Positions 28,447 through 37,080 are shown, counted from the first letter of the stretch. The stretch is 64,000 nucleotides of DNA from an uncultured beta proteobacterium (GCA_903905735.1 CAIVHU010000216.1:1-64000); one strand, 5' to 3'. The notes: generated by a model not told the origin, from the letters alone. Made by a program: numbers and translations.

Positions 28447-29474
28447 CTACTACAAAAAACAGAGCTGCCAACGCAGATTCAAAGGGGGCTGAAGGCCTAA
28501 ATGATGTAGAAGCCATGCTCGCAGGCTTGCACCGCAACATGCGTCCCGCAGGGCCAGTAGAAACCCCGGTGGTGGGTCAGCGCTGTGGCCTGATCGCCAT
28601 TGTGGGCAAACCCAATGTCGGCAAATCCACCTTGCTCAACGCGCTGGTGGGTCAAAAGATCAGCATCACCTCGCGCAAGGCGCAAACCACGCGTCACCGC
28701 ATCACTGGCATGCACACGGTGGGCGCGACGCAGTTTGTGTTTGTCGACACGCCGGGCTTTCAAACCATTCACGGCAACGCGCTGAACAAGTCGCTGAACA
28801 AAACCGTGGTCGGCGCGGTGGCCGATGTGGATTTGATTTTGTTTGTGGTGGAGGCGGGCAGCTTCACACCAGCGGACGCACGTGTGCTGGCGTTGCTGGG
28901 CAAGAACATTCCCACGCTGCTCATTGCCAACAAGCTCGACAACGTGCACCGCCGCGGCGACATTGCACCCTGGCTGCAAGAGATGCACGCCAAGCACAGT
29001 TTCACCGAGTTCGTGCCCATGTCGGCCAAAAGCGCCAAAGACGTTGAGCGCCTGCTCGATATCTGCGCCAAGTACTTGCCAGAGCAAAGCTGGTGGTATG
29101 CCGCCGATGAGTTGACGGACCGCAGCGAACGTTTCATGGCGGCCGAAATGGTGCGCGAAAAGCTGTTTCGCCTGACCGGCGACGAATTGCCCTACACCTC
29201 CACAGTCGTCATTGACAAATTTGACGAAGAGCCGCCCGCGCGCAAAGGCCAGAAACGCCTGCTGCGCATTGCCGCCACCATCGTCGTCGAGCGTGACGGC
29301 CACAAGGCCATGGTGATTGGTGACAAGGGCGAACGCATCAAACGCATTGGTATGGAAACGCGGGTTGAACTGGAGAAACTGCTCGACTGCAAAGTGTTTA
29401 TCGAGATGTGGGTCAAAGTGCGCTCCGGCTGGGCCGATGACGAAGCCCGCGTGCGTTCATTTGGTTACGAGTAG
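28443..29474 (+). CDS. era: GTPase Era
   Basis: A 343-residue GTPase for 30S subunit maturation that binds the 3' end of 16S rRNA. G1 is GKPNVGKST (about 55-63), G3 DTPGF, G4 NKLD, and a KH domain near the C-terminus has [13 protein letters not shown]. The N-terminal ~45 residues precede the GTPase domain, which starts near residue 8 in E. coli Era; codons 2-21 lie in a decayed interspersed repeat, so the extension looks repeat-derived. The ATG overlaps the rnc stop. Confidence 0.95.
   Translation: MTTTKNRAANADSKGAEGLNDVEAMLAGLHRNMRPAGPVETPVVGQRCGLIAIVGKPNVGKSTLLNALVGQKISITSRKAQTTRHRITGMHTVGATQFVFVDTPGFQTIHGNALNKSLNKTVVGAVADVDLILFVVEAGSFTPADARVLALLGKNIPTLLIANKLDNVHRRGDIAPWLQEMHAKHSFTEFVPMSAKSAKDVERLLDICAKYLPEQSWWYAADELTDRSERFMAAEMVREKLFRLTGDELPYTSTVVIDKFDEEPPARKGQKRLLRIAATIVVERDGHKAMVIGDKGERIKRIGMETRVELEKLLDCKVFIEMWVKVRSGWADDEARVRSFGYE
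28448..28504 (-). repeat. Interspersed palindromic repeat copy 5 (era 5' coding)
   Basis: On the minus strand: ATTTAGGCCTTCAGCCCCC, then GCGTTGGCAGCTCTG and a T-run. It matches the family order and is translated in frame as the Era N-terminal tail. Confidence 0.65.
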
Positions 29475-29509
29475 CCGCGGCCTGTAACGCCATGTGCGCT
29501 CCCAAAAGC

Positions 29510-29536
29510 AACAAGGCGGCTTGCGCCGCCTTGTTT
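29510..29536. terminator. Terminator after era, likely bidirectional
   Basis: AACAAGGCGGC (29510-29520), a TTGC loop and GCCGCCTTGTT (29525-29535) pair perfectly. The A/T-rich outer ends serve either direction: era on plus and the small gene at 29559-29666 on minus. Confidence 0.85.
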
Positions 29537-29558
29537 GCCCGTCAACCCGAAGGTTCGC

Positions 29559-29666
29559 TCAGGCGATCAGCCCCTTGACGGCGAATGGAATGAGCGGCGC
29601 CAGGCTGATGGCCACGATTGCCCACATGACAGCACGATCCAGATTCCGAAGCTTGGTGTCATTCAT
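29559..29666 (-). CDS. Small 35-residue single-pass membrane protein (hypothetical)
   Basis: Read from the sequence: a charged N-terminus (MNDTKLRNLDRAV), then a hydrophobic helix (about 14-31, WAIVAISLAPLIPFAV), ending KGLIA. An ideal AGGAGAG lies 6 bases before the ATG, a sigma-70-like promoter with a perfect palindrome lies upstream, and a strong terminator lies just beyond the stop. These signals make a real gene likely although the protein is tiny. I do not recognise the family. Possible roles include a modulator of a membrane enzyme or a stress peptide, but nothing in the sequence decides this. Confidence 0.72.
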   Translation of the reverse strand: MNDTKLRNLDRAVMWAIVAISLAPLIPFAVKGLIA

Positions 29667-29697
29667 GATGTACTCTCCTGGTTAAAAATCGAACTAC

Positions 29698-29736
29698 CCG
29701 GTATTAAATATACCGGATGTTCTTTTTAATCATCAA
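29698..29736 (-). promoter_or_regulatory. Promoter and palindromic operator of the small membrane protein gene
   Basis: On the minus strand, TTGATG (29731-29736), an 18-base spacer and TATATT (29707-29712) form a promoter. The 19-base palindrome CCGGTATTAAATATACCGG (29698-29716, arms of 7 and a 5-base AT core) covers the -10, which suggests repression by a dimeric regulator. Confidence 0.65.
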
Positions 29737-29779
29737 TTGGTTATATTTTTACCCATAATTCTGTTGGGGTTTCCTCCCT

Positions 29780-30529
29780 GTGGCCACCAAACGCATCTCT
29801 GACGAACCCGCCTTTGTGCTTCACCGCTACGACTGGAGCGAGACCAGCCTGATCCTGGAGGTGTTCACCCGCCACCACGGGCGCATGGCGCTGGTGGCCA
29901 AGGGCGTGAAGCGGCCCAGTTCCAGCTTTCGACCGATCCTGCTGCCGCTGCAACCGCTGCACCTGGCCTTTGGTGGCGATGCCGAGATCAAAACCCTCAA
30001 GGCTGCCGAGTGGCAGGGCGGCCACGTCATGCCCACGGGTGACGCGCTGATGTCGGGCTACTACCTCAACGAATTGCTGCTGAACCTGCTGGCGCGCGAA
30101 GATCCGCATCCGGCGCTGTTTGACATGTACGCCAGTGTGGTGGCGGTGATTGCCAGCGAGCACGGCGAGGTGCTTGAATCTGCCCTGCGTGCCTTCGAGT
30201 TGCTGCTGCTGCGCGAAATCGGTCTGCTGCCGCTGCTGGATGCGCAAACCATGACCCTGCTGGCGCTGCACCCCGACGAGCGCTACAGTCTGGTGCCCGA
30301 AGGCGGCCTGCGCCAAGCTGGCGAAGGCGACCGTGCCAGCCTGTCAGGAGCGCAATGGACTCTGCTGCAAAAGGTACTGGGTGAGCGTGTGCCGTTTACC
30401 GACGTCTTGCGTGCCTGTGCCGAAGCGGCCACCGAACTCAAGCCCCAACTGCGCACCTTGCTCAATTACCATTGCGGGGTCAGCGCCCTGCGCACCCGGC
30501 AAGTGATGATCGACCTGCAAAATCTATGA
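29780..30529 (+). CDS. recO: DNA repair protein RecO
   Basis: A 249-residue recombination mediator that, with RecR, loads RecA on SSB-coated DNA. There is an N-terminal OB fold ([38 protein letters not shown], about 9-47), then a helical domain with the family's LNELLLNLL and [13 protein letters not shown] motifs. The zinc cysteines of some RecO proteins are missing, which is normal in this group. The start is GTG 29780. The stop overlaps the pdxJ ATG. Confidence 0.95.
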   Translation: MATKRISDEPAFVLHRYDWSETSLILEVFTRHHGRMALVAKGVKRPSSSFRPILLPLQPLHLAFGGDAEIKTLKAAEWQGGHVMPTGDALMSGYYLNELLLNLLAREDPHPALFDMYASVVAVIASEHGEVLESALRAFELLLLREIGLLPLLDAQTMTLLALHPDERYSLVPEGGLRQAGEGDRASLSGAQWTLLQKVLGERVPFTDVLRACAEAATELKPQLRTLLNYHCGVSALRTRQVMIDLQNL

Positions 30530-31302
30530 ATACCACTGCACTTTCTGTCAACCTCAACAAAGTCGCCACGGTGCGCAACACGCGCCATCTGGGCATCCCG
30601 AGTCTGACTCGCGCCGCCACACAGTGCCTGCAGGCCGGGGCCCACGGCATCACGGTGCACCCGCGCCCGGACGAGCGCCACATCCGCGCCGCTGATGTGC
30701 CCGAACTGGCGCGCCTGTTGCAAGACTGGCCCGACCGTGAGTACAACATCGAAGGCAACCCGTTTCACAACCTGATGGACGTGGTGGGCAGTCTGGTGGC
30801 GCAAAAACTGCCGGTGCATCAGGTGACTTTTGTGCCAGATTCAGAAGGCCAGTTCACCAGCGACCACGGCTGGAACTTCCCCGAAGACGCCGACCGCCTG
30901 CGTCCACTGATTGCGCAGTGCCACGCGTGGGGTCTGCGTGTCAGTCTGTTCATGGACGCTGAGACCGCGCCGATGGCCGCCGCCCGGGCGCTGGGTGCCG
31001 ACCGCGTTGAGCTCTACACCGAGCCCTATGCCGCCGCCTGGGGCACACCGGGTTTGACCTCTCAGTTGGCCCGCTTCGCCCGCGCCGCGCAAGCCGCACT
31101 CGATGTGGGCCTGGGCGTGAACGCTGGGCACGATCTGAACCGCGACAACCTGACCGCGTTCCTGAACCAGGTGCCCGGTGTCAGCGAGGTGTCAATCGGC
31201 CACGCGCTGATTGCCGACGCGCTGGAACTGGGCTATGCCGCCACCGTCAGGGACTATCTGCGCTGCATCACGCAGGCCGAACAACTGCAGATGGTCGGCT
31301 GA
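30526..31302 (+). CDS. pdxJ: Pyridoxine 5'-phosphate synthase
   Basis: A 258-residue TIM-barrel enzyme that condenses 1-deoxyxylulose 5-phosphate with amino-acetone phosphate in vitamin B6 synthesis. It has [15 protein letters not shown] at the N-terminus, HPRPDERHI (active-site loop), [17 protein letters not shown] and the phosphate-binding [12 protein letters not shown]. The ATG overlaps recO by 4 bases. It is followed by acpS, the usual recO-pdxJ-acpS order. Confidence 0.96.
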   Translation: MNTTALSVNLNKVATVRNTRHLGIPSLTRAATQCLQAGAHGITVHPRPDERHIRAADVPELARLLQDWPDREYNIEGNPFHNLMDVVGSLVAQKLPVHQVTFVPDSEGQFTSDHGWNFPEDADRLRPLIAQCHAWGLRVSLFMDAETAPMAAARALGADRVELYTEPYAAAWGTPGLTSQLARFARAAQAALDVGLGVNAGHDLNRDNLTAFLNQVPGVSEVSIGHALIADALELGYAATVRDYLRCITQAEQLQMVG

Positions 31303-31332
31303 TCTTGCCTGATTGGGCAGCCGGAATCACCC

Positions 31333-31740
31333 ATGATCTACGGTATTGGCACCGACATCTGCGACGTACGGCGTATCCAGGCCAGTTTGGATCGCCACGG
31401 CGAGCGCTTTGCCAAAAAAGTCTTGAGTGACGGCGAATTCGCCACCTGGCAAACGCGCACCCGGCGCTGGCCCGAGCGTGGTGTGCGCTACCTGGCCACG
31501 CGCTTCAGCGCCAAAGAGGCTTTCAGCAAAGCCATCGGGCTGGGCATGACCATGCCGATGACCTGGCGCAGTTGTGAGATTGGCAAGCTGCCCAGCGGCA
31601 AGCCGGTGGTGGTGTTGCATGGTGCCTTGAAGGACTGGTTTGAGGCGCGCCACTTGAGCGCCTACATCACCGTGACCGACGAGACCGATTACGCGGCCAG
31701 TTTTTGTGTGGTGGAAATAATAGATAAAAATAGCCTCTAG
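31333..31740 (+). CDS. acpS: Holo-ACP synthase
   Basis: A 135-residue phosphopantetheinyl transferase that activates AcpP. The magnesium-binding residues are Asp in [12 protein letters not shown] (about 8) and Glu in [13 protein letters not shown] (about 60). The last residues (about EIIDKNSL) and the TAG stop are encoded by an interspersed repeat, so the native C-terminus was probably replaced or extended. Confidence 0.95.
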   Translation: MIYGIGTDICDVRRIQASLDRHGERFAKKVLSDGEFATWQTRTRRWPERGVRYLATRFSAKEAFSKAIGLGMTMPMTWRSCEIGKLPSGKPVVVLHGALKDWFEARHLSAYITVTDETDYAASFCVVEIIDKNSL

Positions 31741-31775
31741 CCCTTAATCATCAATGGCTTAACGCTATTTAAAAC
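31721..31775 (+). repeat. Interspersed palindromic repeat copy 6 (acpS 3' end)
   Basis: AAAAATAGCCTCTAGCCCTT, then TGGCTTAACGCTATTTAAAA, a good family match. It supplies the acpS stop codon and the start of the 68-base gap to nagZ. Confidence 0.75.
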
Positions 31776-31808
31776 ATACTAAACAGAAGAACGATAAAGG
31801 AGCAGCCC

Positions 31809-32891
31809 ATGACCCCGCACGCCCCGTTGATCATTGACATTGCCGGTTTGACGCTGACCAAGGCCGACAAAAAACGCCTCAGAAACCCGCTGGTGGGCGG
31901 CCTGATCCTGTTTACCCGCAACTGGCAAAGCCGCGAACAGCTCACCGCGCTGTGCCACAGTATCAAGAAAATCCGCAAGGATCTGTTGATCTGCGTTGAT
32001 CATGAAGGCGGGCGCGTGCAGCGCTTCAAGAGCGACGGCTTCACCCACCTGCCGCCCATGCGTGTCTTGGGCGAGCTGTGGCGGCGGGAAGCCCAAGGTC
32101 GGGCTGGCGAGAGCGCCATGCAGGCCACTGCCGCTGCCACTGCCTGCGGCTATGTGCTGGGCGCAGAGCTGCGAGCTTGCGGGGTCGATCTGAGTTTTAC
32201 CCCGGTGCTGGACCTCGACTACGGTGCCAGCAGCGTCATCGGCGACCGCGCTTTTGATGTGGATGCACGCGTTGTCAGCCTGCTGGCCAGGAGCCTGATG
32301 CACGGCCTGCTGCAAAGCGGCATGACCAACTGTGGCAAACATTTTCCCGGCCACGGCCATGTCGCCGCCGACTCGCACACCGACATCCCGGTGGACACAC
32401 GCAGTCTGAAGGCGATTCTGAAAGACGATGCCGCCCCCTACCGCTGGCTGGGCAACAGCCTGGCCAGCGTGATGCCCGCGCATGTGATCTACCGCAAGGT
32501 GGATGCCCGCCCGGCAGGCTTTTCCGGCAAGTGGTTGAACGACATCCTGCGTGGTCAGCTCGGTTTTACCGGTGCGGTGTTTAGCGACGATCTGTCCATG
32601 GTCGGTGCGCGGGTGATCGACGGCCAGCAGGTCAGCAGCACGCAGGCGGCGCTGGCCGCGCTGGCGGCGGGCTGCGATATGGTGTTGCTGTGCAACCAGT
32701 CGCTGGGCGACGGAGCCGAGGTGGATGCGCTGATTGACGGCCTGACCAAAGCCCACTTCCATGGCCAGTGGCAGCCGCTGGAGGGCAGCGGCAAGCGCCG
32801 ACTGGCCCTGCTGCCTAAATGCCCGGCCACGCCTTGGGATGAACTGATGGTGCAGCCAGCCTACAGGCAGGCGCTGACTCTGCTGCCCTGA
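31809..32891 (+). CDS. nagZ: Beta-N-acetylhexosaminidase NagZ
   Basis: A 360-residue cytoplasmic GH3 enzyme of peptidoglycan recycling that cuts GlcNAc from anhydro-muropeptides. The family signature KHFPGHGHVAADSHTD (about 177-192) contains the catalytic His, and VFSDDLSMVGA supplies the Asp nucleophile. CVDHEGGRVQRF is the typical substrate-binding segment. There is no signal peptide, as expected. AAAGGAG lies 7 bases before the ATG. Confidence 0.95.
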   Translation: MTPHAPLIIDIAGLTLTKADKKRLRNPLVGGLILFTRNWQSREQLTALCHSIKKIRKDLLICVDHEGGRVQRFKSDGFTHLPPMRVLGELWRREAQGRAGESAMQATAAATACGYVLGAELRACGVDLSFTPVLDLDYGASSVIGDRAFDVDARVVSLLARSLMHGLLQSGMTNCGKHFPGHGHVAADSHTDIPVDTRSLKAILKDDAAPYRWLGNSLASVMPAHVIYRKVDARPAGFSGKWLNDILRGQLGFTGAVFSDDLSMVGARVIDGQQVSSTQAALAALAAGCDMVLLCNQSLGDGAEVDALIDGLTKAHFHGQWQPLEGSGKRRLALLPKCPATPWDELMVQPAYRQALTLLP

Positions 32892-32895
32892 GCCA

Positions 32896-33123
32896 TCACG
32901 GCGAGCGGTGTAGCCGGGGTGCCGACAGCGCGGCGATCATGTCGGTGGTGGCGGCATCGACATTCGGGTGGGTTTTGAGCAGGTTGCCTGTGGACAGCAG
33001 TTTGCGCAGGTCCTGCAGGTCTTTCACCGTGGGTGCCACCTTGATCTGGGCAATCGCCGCCGTGCTGTTGCCGGCTTTGACCAGTGACAGAACTTTGGGT
33101 GCCCAAATGCTTTGACGTGACAT
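32896..33123 (-). CDS. Small hypothetical protein
   Basis: A 75-residue protein with a basic, helical N-terminus (MSRQSIWAPKVLSLVKAGNSTAAIAQIKVAPTVKDLQDLRKLL) and an Ala-rich end. AAGGGC lies shortly before the ATG on the minus strand. No domain is recognised. It ends 5 bases from the nagZ stop on the opposite strand. Composition is like the neighbours, so it is probably a real, lineage-specific gene. Confidence 0.55.
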   Translation of the reverse strand: MSRQSIWAPKVLSLVKAGNSTAAIAQIKVAPTVKDLQDLRKLLSTGNLLKTHPNVDAATTDMIAALSAPRLHRSP

Positions 33124-33222
33124 GCTGTGCCCTTTTAATGATTGTCGATGATTTTGACCGCTAGACCTTGTGGGTTATGCGCAAGCAGCTACAGATTAAA
33201 TAGTGCCAAGAGCCAGCATGCG

Positions 33223-33519
33223 TCAGGGGCTACGCGGTGTCAGGTTGGACGGCTTCTCCAGAAGACGACCGGATGCGTACTTGTGTAGCACACTCGCGAT
33301 GAACGTCTGGTAAGGGATGCCTGCCTCCAGCGCACGCGCCTGAATGTCCATCAAGTCTGGCGTGGAAAGACGGATATTGATACGCCGGTCTTTGAGGAAG
33401 GTGGCGGTCGCAGCAGCCTTGAACTTCTTCAAATCCGCTTTTGAAGGCGATATGGATGTCAACTTGCCTGCTTCAAAAGCATCCAGAATGTCTTGTTCAA
33501 ACGCATCAAGTTTTTTCAT
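33223..33519 (-). CDS. Antitoxin, BrnA/CopG ribbon-helix-helix type
   Basis: A 98-residue protein with a C-terminal ribbon-helix-helix region (about 45-85). DRRINIRLSTPDLMDIQARALEAGIPYQTFIASVLHKYASG is the typical strand plus two helices that would bind operator DNA and autoregulate the pair. The N-terminal 40 residues (FEQDILDAFEAGKL) likely bind the toxin. It overlaps the upstream toxin gene by 14 bases; toxin-first order is the rule for BrnTA. The region is lower in GC than its surroundings, which suggests acquisition. Confidence 0.85.
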   Translation of the reverse strand: MKKLDAFEQDILDAFEAGKLTSISPSKADLKKFKAAATATFLKDRRINIRLSTPDLMDIQARALEAGIPYQTFIASVLHKYASGRLLEKPSNLTPRSP

Positions 33520-33799
33520 TGTTCGGGCTCCTGGGTAGGTAATCGCGGGTCGCTTTGCGGCTTGGAATGACAGTTTTCAGAAAGTAGTAGTCCGGTTCTT
33601 CAACGAAGGGGACCAGATAAACGTAAGCATCCAGTGTCACCACAAAAATGAACTGGTCCGGGTATTTCCCGGTGTTTGGATGCCGCAATTCATCCAGCAA
33701 GCCCTCTGCTTCAATGGCGAGAACAATTTCTTCAAAAGAAATGTGCCGTTCGATCTTGAGCAGTTCATTTTTCTCGTGATTCCATCGAAAAGGTTTCAT
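33506..33799 (-). CDS. Toxin, BrnT-like family
   Basis: A 97-residue protein with FRWNHEKNELLKIERHISFEEIV (the FxW..xKN..L..xxxISFEE pattern of BrnT-like toxins) and the late TVIPSRKATRDYL motif. BrnT proteins are RelE-fold ribonucleases that block translation; the RKAT motif is a family hallmark. This one belongs to a divergent subgroup with HPNTGKYPDQFIFVV in the middle, so RNase activity is inferred from the family and gene pairing. Confidence 0.82.
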   Translation of the reverse strand: MKPFRWNHEKNELLKIERHISFEEIVLAIEAEGLLDELRHPNTGKYPDQFIFVVTLDAYVYLVPFVEEPDYYFLKTVIPSRKATRDYLPRSPNNEKT

Positions 33800-33916
33800 C
33801 GCTGTAGTTTAACTTTATGTGTGCCTTTTGTCATCTATAAGGTTTGCTGTGTGCGTGTTTCGAGACCCACTTGATGTGTCGGACAATCGACGGCTGCAAA
33901 GCCATTCACAAGCTCC

Positions 33917-34279
33917 ATGAAACCCAAACCTTCCAGCGGCGGCCTGGTTTACAGCACCGACAGTGGCCGCATGTGCCCGGTGTGTCGTCGCCCGGTGACA
34001 GCCTGCACCTGCAGCACAGCCAAGGCCCGGCCAGCCGGTGATGGCATTGTGCGCGTGTCGCGCGAAACCAAGGGCCGCGCAGGCAAAGGCGTCACGCTGG
34101 TGAAAGGTCTGGCGCTCGATGATGTCGCGCTGGTGGCCTTGGGCAAGCAGCTCAAGGCGGCATGTGGTTCCGGTGGCACGGTCAAAGACGGCGTGATCGA
34201 GGTTCAGGGCGACCAATGCGAGCGCGTGATGGCGTTGCTGGCTGCACAAGGCCACAAGGTCAAGCGTGCCGGTGGCTGA
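33917..34279 (+). CDS. yciH: SUI1/YciH family translation factor
   Basis: A 120-residue protein with a short N-terminal cysteine cluster (MCPVCRRPVTACTC, about 18-32) and a C-terminal SUI1/eIF1-like domain (about 40-118: VRVSRETKGRAGKGVTLVKGL .. CGSGGTVKDGVIEVQGDQ). YciH can influence start-codon fidelity in E. coli, but its cellular role is not well established. The gene is separated from the next by 20 bases. Confidence 0.92.
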   Translation: MKPKPSSGGLVYSTDSGRMCPVCRRPVTACTCSTAKARPAGDGIVRVSRETKGRAGKGVTLVKGLALDDVALVALGKQLKAACGSGGTVKDGVIEVQGDQCERVMALLAAQGHKVKRAGG

Positions 34280-34299
34280 GCAACTGTGACTGCCAAGCC

Positions 34300-34512
34300 A
34301 TGAACCCCGAAGACCTGCAACTGCTGGTGACGCGCACCATGCCATTTGGCAAGCACAAGGGCCGCCTGATGGCCGACCTGCCCGGCGACTACCTGCGCTG
34401 GTTTGTGCGCGAGGGTGTGCCCAAAGGCGAGATTGGCCGCCTGCTGGCGCTGATGCACGAGATTGACCACAACGGTCTATCAGACCTGCTCAAGCCTTTG
34501 CGCAATACTTGA
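34300..34512 (+). CDS. DUF3820 family small protein
   Basis: A 70-residue protein with the DUF3820 core MPFGKHKGRLMADLPGDYLRWFVREGVPKGEIGRLLALMHEIDHN. This fold resembles part of exonuclease-associated small domains and has been called a putative quorum-sensing-regulated virulence factor, but no activity is shown. It follows yciH closely and is probably in the same transcript. Confidence 0.85.
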   Translation: MNPEDLQLLVTRTMPFGKHKGRLMADLPGDYLRWFVREGVPKGEIGRLLALMHEIDHNGLSDLLKPLRNT

Positions 34513-34518
34513 ACCAGC

Positions 34519-35118
34519 TCACACCCCCGCGATCACCGCCTCAATCTCGGCAAAGGTGCGGGCCATTTCGTGGGTATGGATCTGCACCCCCAACTGGCGG
34601 GCGATTTGCGAGGCCGAGAAAATACCCAGCAGCGCCTGGCGACCCTTCGTGTCCTGCCCCACCACAATGGCGTGGGCGCGGCCATCGGCCTTGAGCGTGG
34701 CCACCACATGGCCGACCCGTGCTTTCTTGACATCGTCCATCGACAGGGCGTCCATTTTGTCCACCGGCACCATCACATCGGCCACGCGCAGCTCGTGGCG
34801 CTTGACCTCGCGGCGCTGTGCGGCCAGCACCGGCTTTTCACCCAGAATATCCACTGAGGTCATCAAGCCAGCGACCTGAAGCGTCTCATTCACCACCAGC
34901 AGCAGGCGCACGCCGCGCGCCATCATGGCGCGGTTGGCATCGTCAAGCGTGGCGCTGGCGGTGATGGTGGCCACCGGCACCCTTGACAGGTCGGTCATGA
35001 CCTGAATCGCCGGTGAGTCGACGTTCACCGTCTGCGGGTTGAAGGCGTCGAGCAGGTGGCACCCTTGGGCAGAAATGGTCGTCTTGGGCAGGGGCTTGGG
35101 GATGGATGTGTCCGTCAT
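34519..35118 (-). CDS. CBS-domain protein
   Basis: A 199-residue cytoplasmic protein with a tandem CBS pair (about 35-195). The first (VMTDLSRVPVATITASATLDDANRAMMARGVRLLLVV) and the second (VADVMVPVDKMDALSMDDVKKARVGHVVATLKADGRAHAIVV) are separated by a short linker. CBS pairs bind adenosyl ligands; no catalytic domain is attached, so it is likely a regulatory or energy-sensing protein. AAGGAAGG lies just before ATG 35118, which decides the start over the ATG at 35169. It converges with the gene at 34300. Confidence 0.9.
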   Translation of the reverse strand: MTDTSIPKPLPKTTISAQGCHLLDAFNPQTVNVDSPAIQVMTDLSRVPVATITASATLDDANRAMMARGVRLLLVVNETLQVAGLMTSVDILGEKPVLAAQRREVKRHELRVADVMVPVDKMDALSMDDVKKARVGHVVATLKADGRAHAIVVGQDTKGRQALLGIFSASQIARQLGVQIHTHEMARTFAEIEAVIAGV

Positions 35119-35334
35119 GTGGCCTTCCTTGGTGGTACTTTGTTGTTTCGGGTGAGCCCGGGTGGGCAATCACATTATGGTGTTTGCAAAGACCCTGGCG
35201 GGGTCGGGTAAATACCAGTTTTAACTCTGATCTACGCCTGTTTGGGGACAGGGGTGGCGCACTCTGCTAACCTCGGTGCCCGGCGTGTGCCCATGCATCT
35301 CATGGCCAGCCAGCGCAAGGGGAAAAAGGCGACG

Positions 35335-36555
35335 ATGACAACGGCAACACCCGTGATTTTGCTGGTCGATGATGACGAGTTTCATCTGGAGATGATTCGC
35401 GCCCAACTTTTGGGCCTAGGCCATGAGCGGGTGATTTGCGCCTCCAGCGGCGCAGAGGCATTGGCGCAGCTGCAAGCGCAGGCCGACCACATCGTGGCCA
35501 TCGTTTGTGACCTGTCCATGCCCGATATGGACGGCCTGGCACTGATCCGCCATCTGGCGCAGCTTGGCTCGGCTGCGGGCATCATCTTGCTGTCGGGCGC
35601 GCAAAATGACATCCTGTACAGCGCTGCCCGTCTGGTGCGTGCCCATGGCCTGCATCTGCTCGGCGTGCTGGCCAAACCCTGCTCCAGCGCGCAGCTGCAA
35701 AACCTGTTGACCGGCCTGCAGCAGACGAAGGTACAAAACGATCCGGGCGATGTCCCCGAGCTGACCGCCGAGCGGCTGGCGCAAGCGCTGGCCAACGGCG
35801 AGTTCATTCCCTGGTACCAACCCAAGGTCGATATCCGCAATGGCCACATCATCGGTGTCGAAGCGCTGGCGCGCTGGCCCACGGTGGCTGGCGGCATGAT
35901 CGGGCCCGCGCGGTTTGTGCCCGCCATCGAGGCCGCTGGTTTGGCCGACGAGCTGTTTTTTGCCATGGCCCACCAGGCCGCGCGCGACCTGGCGCTCTGG
36001 CACCAGCAGCATTTGCCAATCAAGGTGGCGCTCAATTTGTCGATGGATACCGCGCTCAATCTGGCCGTGCCGCAGCGCCTGCAAGACATCGCCCACGCCG
36101 CCGGACTGCAGCCCTCGGACTTCATCGTCGAAGTGACGGAAAGCCAGCTGATGGTGGACCGGGCGCTGGTCATGGAGAGCCTGACCCGCCTGTCGCTGAT
36201 GGGGTTCGCCTTGTCGATTGACGACTTTGGCACCGGCTACTCCAGTCTGGTGCAACTGATCGATCTGCCTTTCATGGAGCTGAAAATTGACGGCAGCTTT
36301 GTGCAGCGCGCCAGCACCGAGCAAAAAGCCCAGTCGGTGCTGCGCATGGCCATCCTGCTGGGCCACAACCTGGACATGCAGGTGGTGGCCGAAGGTGTCG
36401 AGACGCTGGAGCAACTGGAGTTCGTGCGCTTGTGGGGTGGTCACATGGTGCAAGGCTACTATTTCGCCCGACCGATGCCACTGGCGGCCTGCACCGACTT
36501 CTTGTTGCACCAGCAGCCACTCGGTGCCGGGTTGTTGCAGGTGCCTGTAACCTGA
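35335..36555 (+). CDS. Response regulator with EAL phosphodiesterase output
   Basis: A 406-residue protein. The receiver domain (about 7-125) has phospho-acceptor Asp in VCDLSMPDMDG (about 58). The EAL domain (about 145-390) has GVEALARW (about 173-180), the metal-binding glutamate in VTESQL, DDFGTGYSS and the lysine in LKIDGSFV. All catalytic residues of c-di-GMP phosphodiesterases appear present. It lies just before a receiver-only protein and a hybrid histidine kinase, so that kinase probably controls it. ATG 35335, with AAAAAGG upstream, is preferred to ATGs at 35293 or 35302. Confidence 0.93.
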   Translation: MTTATPVILLVDDDEFHLEMIRAQLLGLGHERVICASSGAEALAQLQAQADHIVAIVCDLSMPDMDGLALIRHLAQLGSAAGIILLSGAQNDILYSAARLVRAHGLHLLGVLAKPCSSAQLQNLLTGLQQTKVQNDPGDVPELTAERLAQALANGEFIPWYQPKVDIRNGHIIGVEALARWPTVAGGMIGPARFVPAIEAAGLADELFFAMAHQAARDLALWHQQHLPIKVALNLSMDTALNLAVPQRLQDIAHAAGLQPSDFIVEVTESQLMVDRALVMESLTRLSLMGFALSIDDFGTGYSSLVQLIDLPFMELKIDGSFVQRASTEQKAQSVLRMAILLGHNLDMQVVAEGVETLEQLEFVRLWGGHMVQGYYFARPMPLAACTDFLLHQQPLGAGLLQVPVT

Positions 36556-36565
36556 AAGTTTTATA

Positions 36566-36617
36566 AGGAAAAATGGCTTCAAGTCCTTGTGTACGTTGGA
36601 TAGATAGCTATTCAAAC
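36566..36617 (+). repeat. Interspersed palindromic repeat copy 7 (EAL-regulator/receiver gap)
   Basis: AAAAATGGCTTCAAGTCCTT, then GATAGATAGCTATTCAAA. It fills most of the 85-base gap between the two response regulator genes. Confidence 0.75.
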
Positions 36618-36640
36618 TGAAGTAAATAGGGAGTAAAAAC

Positions 36641-37042
36641 ATGCCGCAAAACAAGCTGAACCAGTTCAAGTACCTGGTCGTCGATGACGACAACATGGCC
36701 AGCGATCTGATTGGCAGCACCTTGAATCACCTGGGTGCGCAGCAGATCGTGTTTGCCGAGGATGGCCCCAACGCGCTGCGCCTGGCCCAGCAGCAGCGGC
36801 CGGATTTCATCCTGCTGGACCTGTATCTGCCCGAGGAGGATGGCTGGGTGCTGCTCGATCAGTTGCGCCGCGTGGCACCGCAGGCAGCGGTGGTGATGGT
36901 CACTGGCTCGCTTCTCACCTCAGACTTCATGCAGTCGATGGAGCAGCGCGTCGATGGTTATTGCATCAAACCGGTGATGCCTGACGTGATGGAAAAAGCG
37001 CTGGTCAACGCCCGTAAACGCAAGTCGGCGGCGAAAGCCTGA
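36641..37042 (+). CDS. Receiver-only response regulator (CheY-like)
   Basis: A 133-residue single receiver domain with the acidic pair DDDN (about 14-16), phospho-acceptor Asp in ILLDLYLPEEDG (about 60), the Thr in VMVTGS (about 87) and the Lys in YCIKPV. Without an output domain it probably acts as a phosphate sink or shuttle for the hybrid kinase 39 bases downstream. GGGAG lies before its ATG. Confidence 0.92.
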   Translation: MPQNKLNQFKYLVVDDDNMASDLIGSTLNHLGAQQIVFAEDGPNALRLAQQQRPDFILLDLYLPEEDGWVLLDQLRRVAPQAAVVMVTGSLLTSDFMQSMEQRVDGYCIKPVMPDVMEKALVNARKRKSAAKA

Positions 37043-37080
37043 GTCGCCCCGATGCGCGGTCTAACCCGGGTCACCCCACC

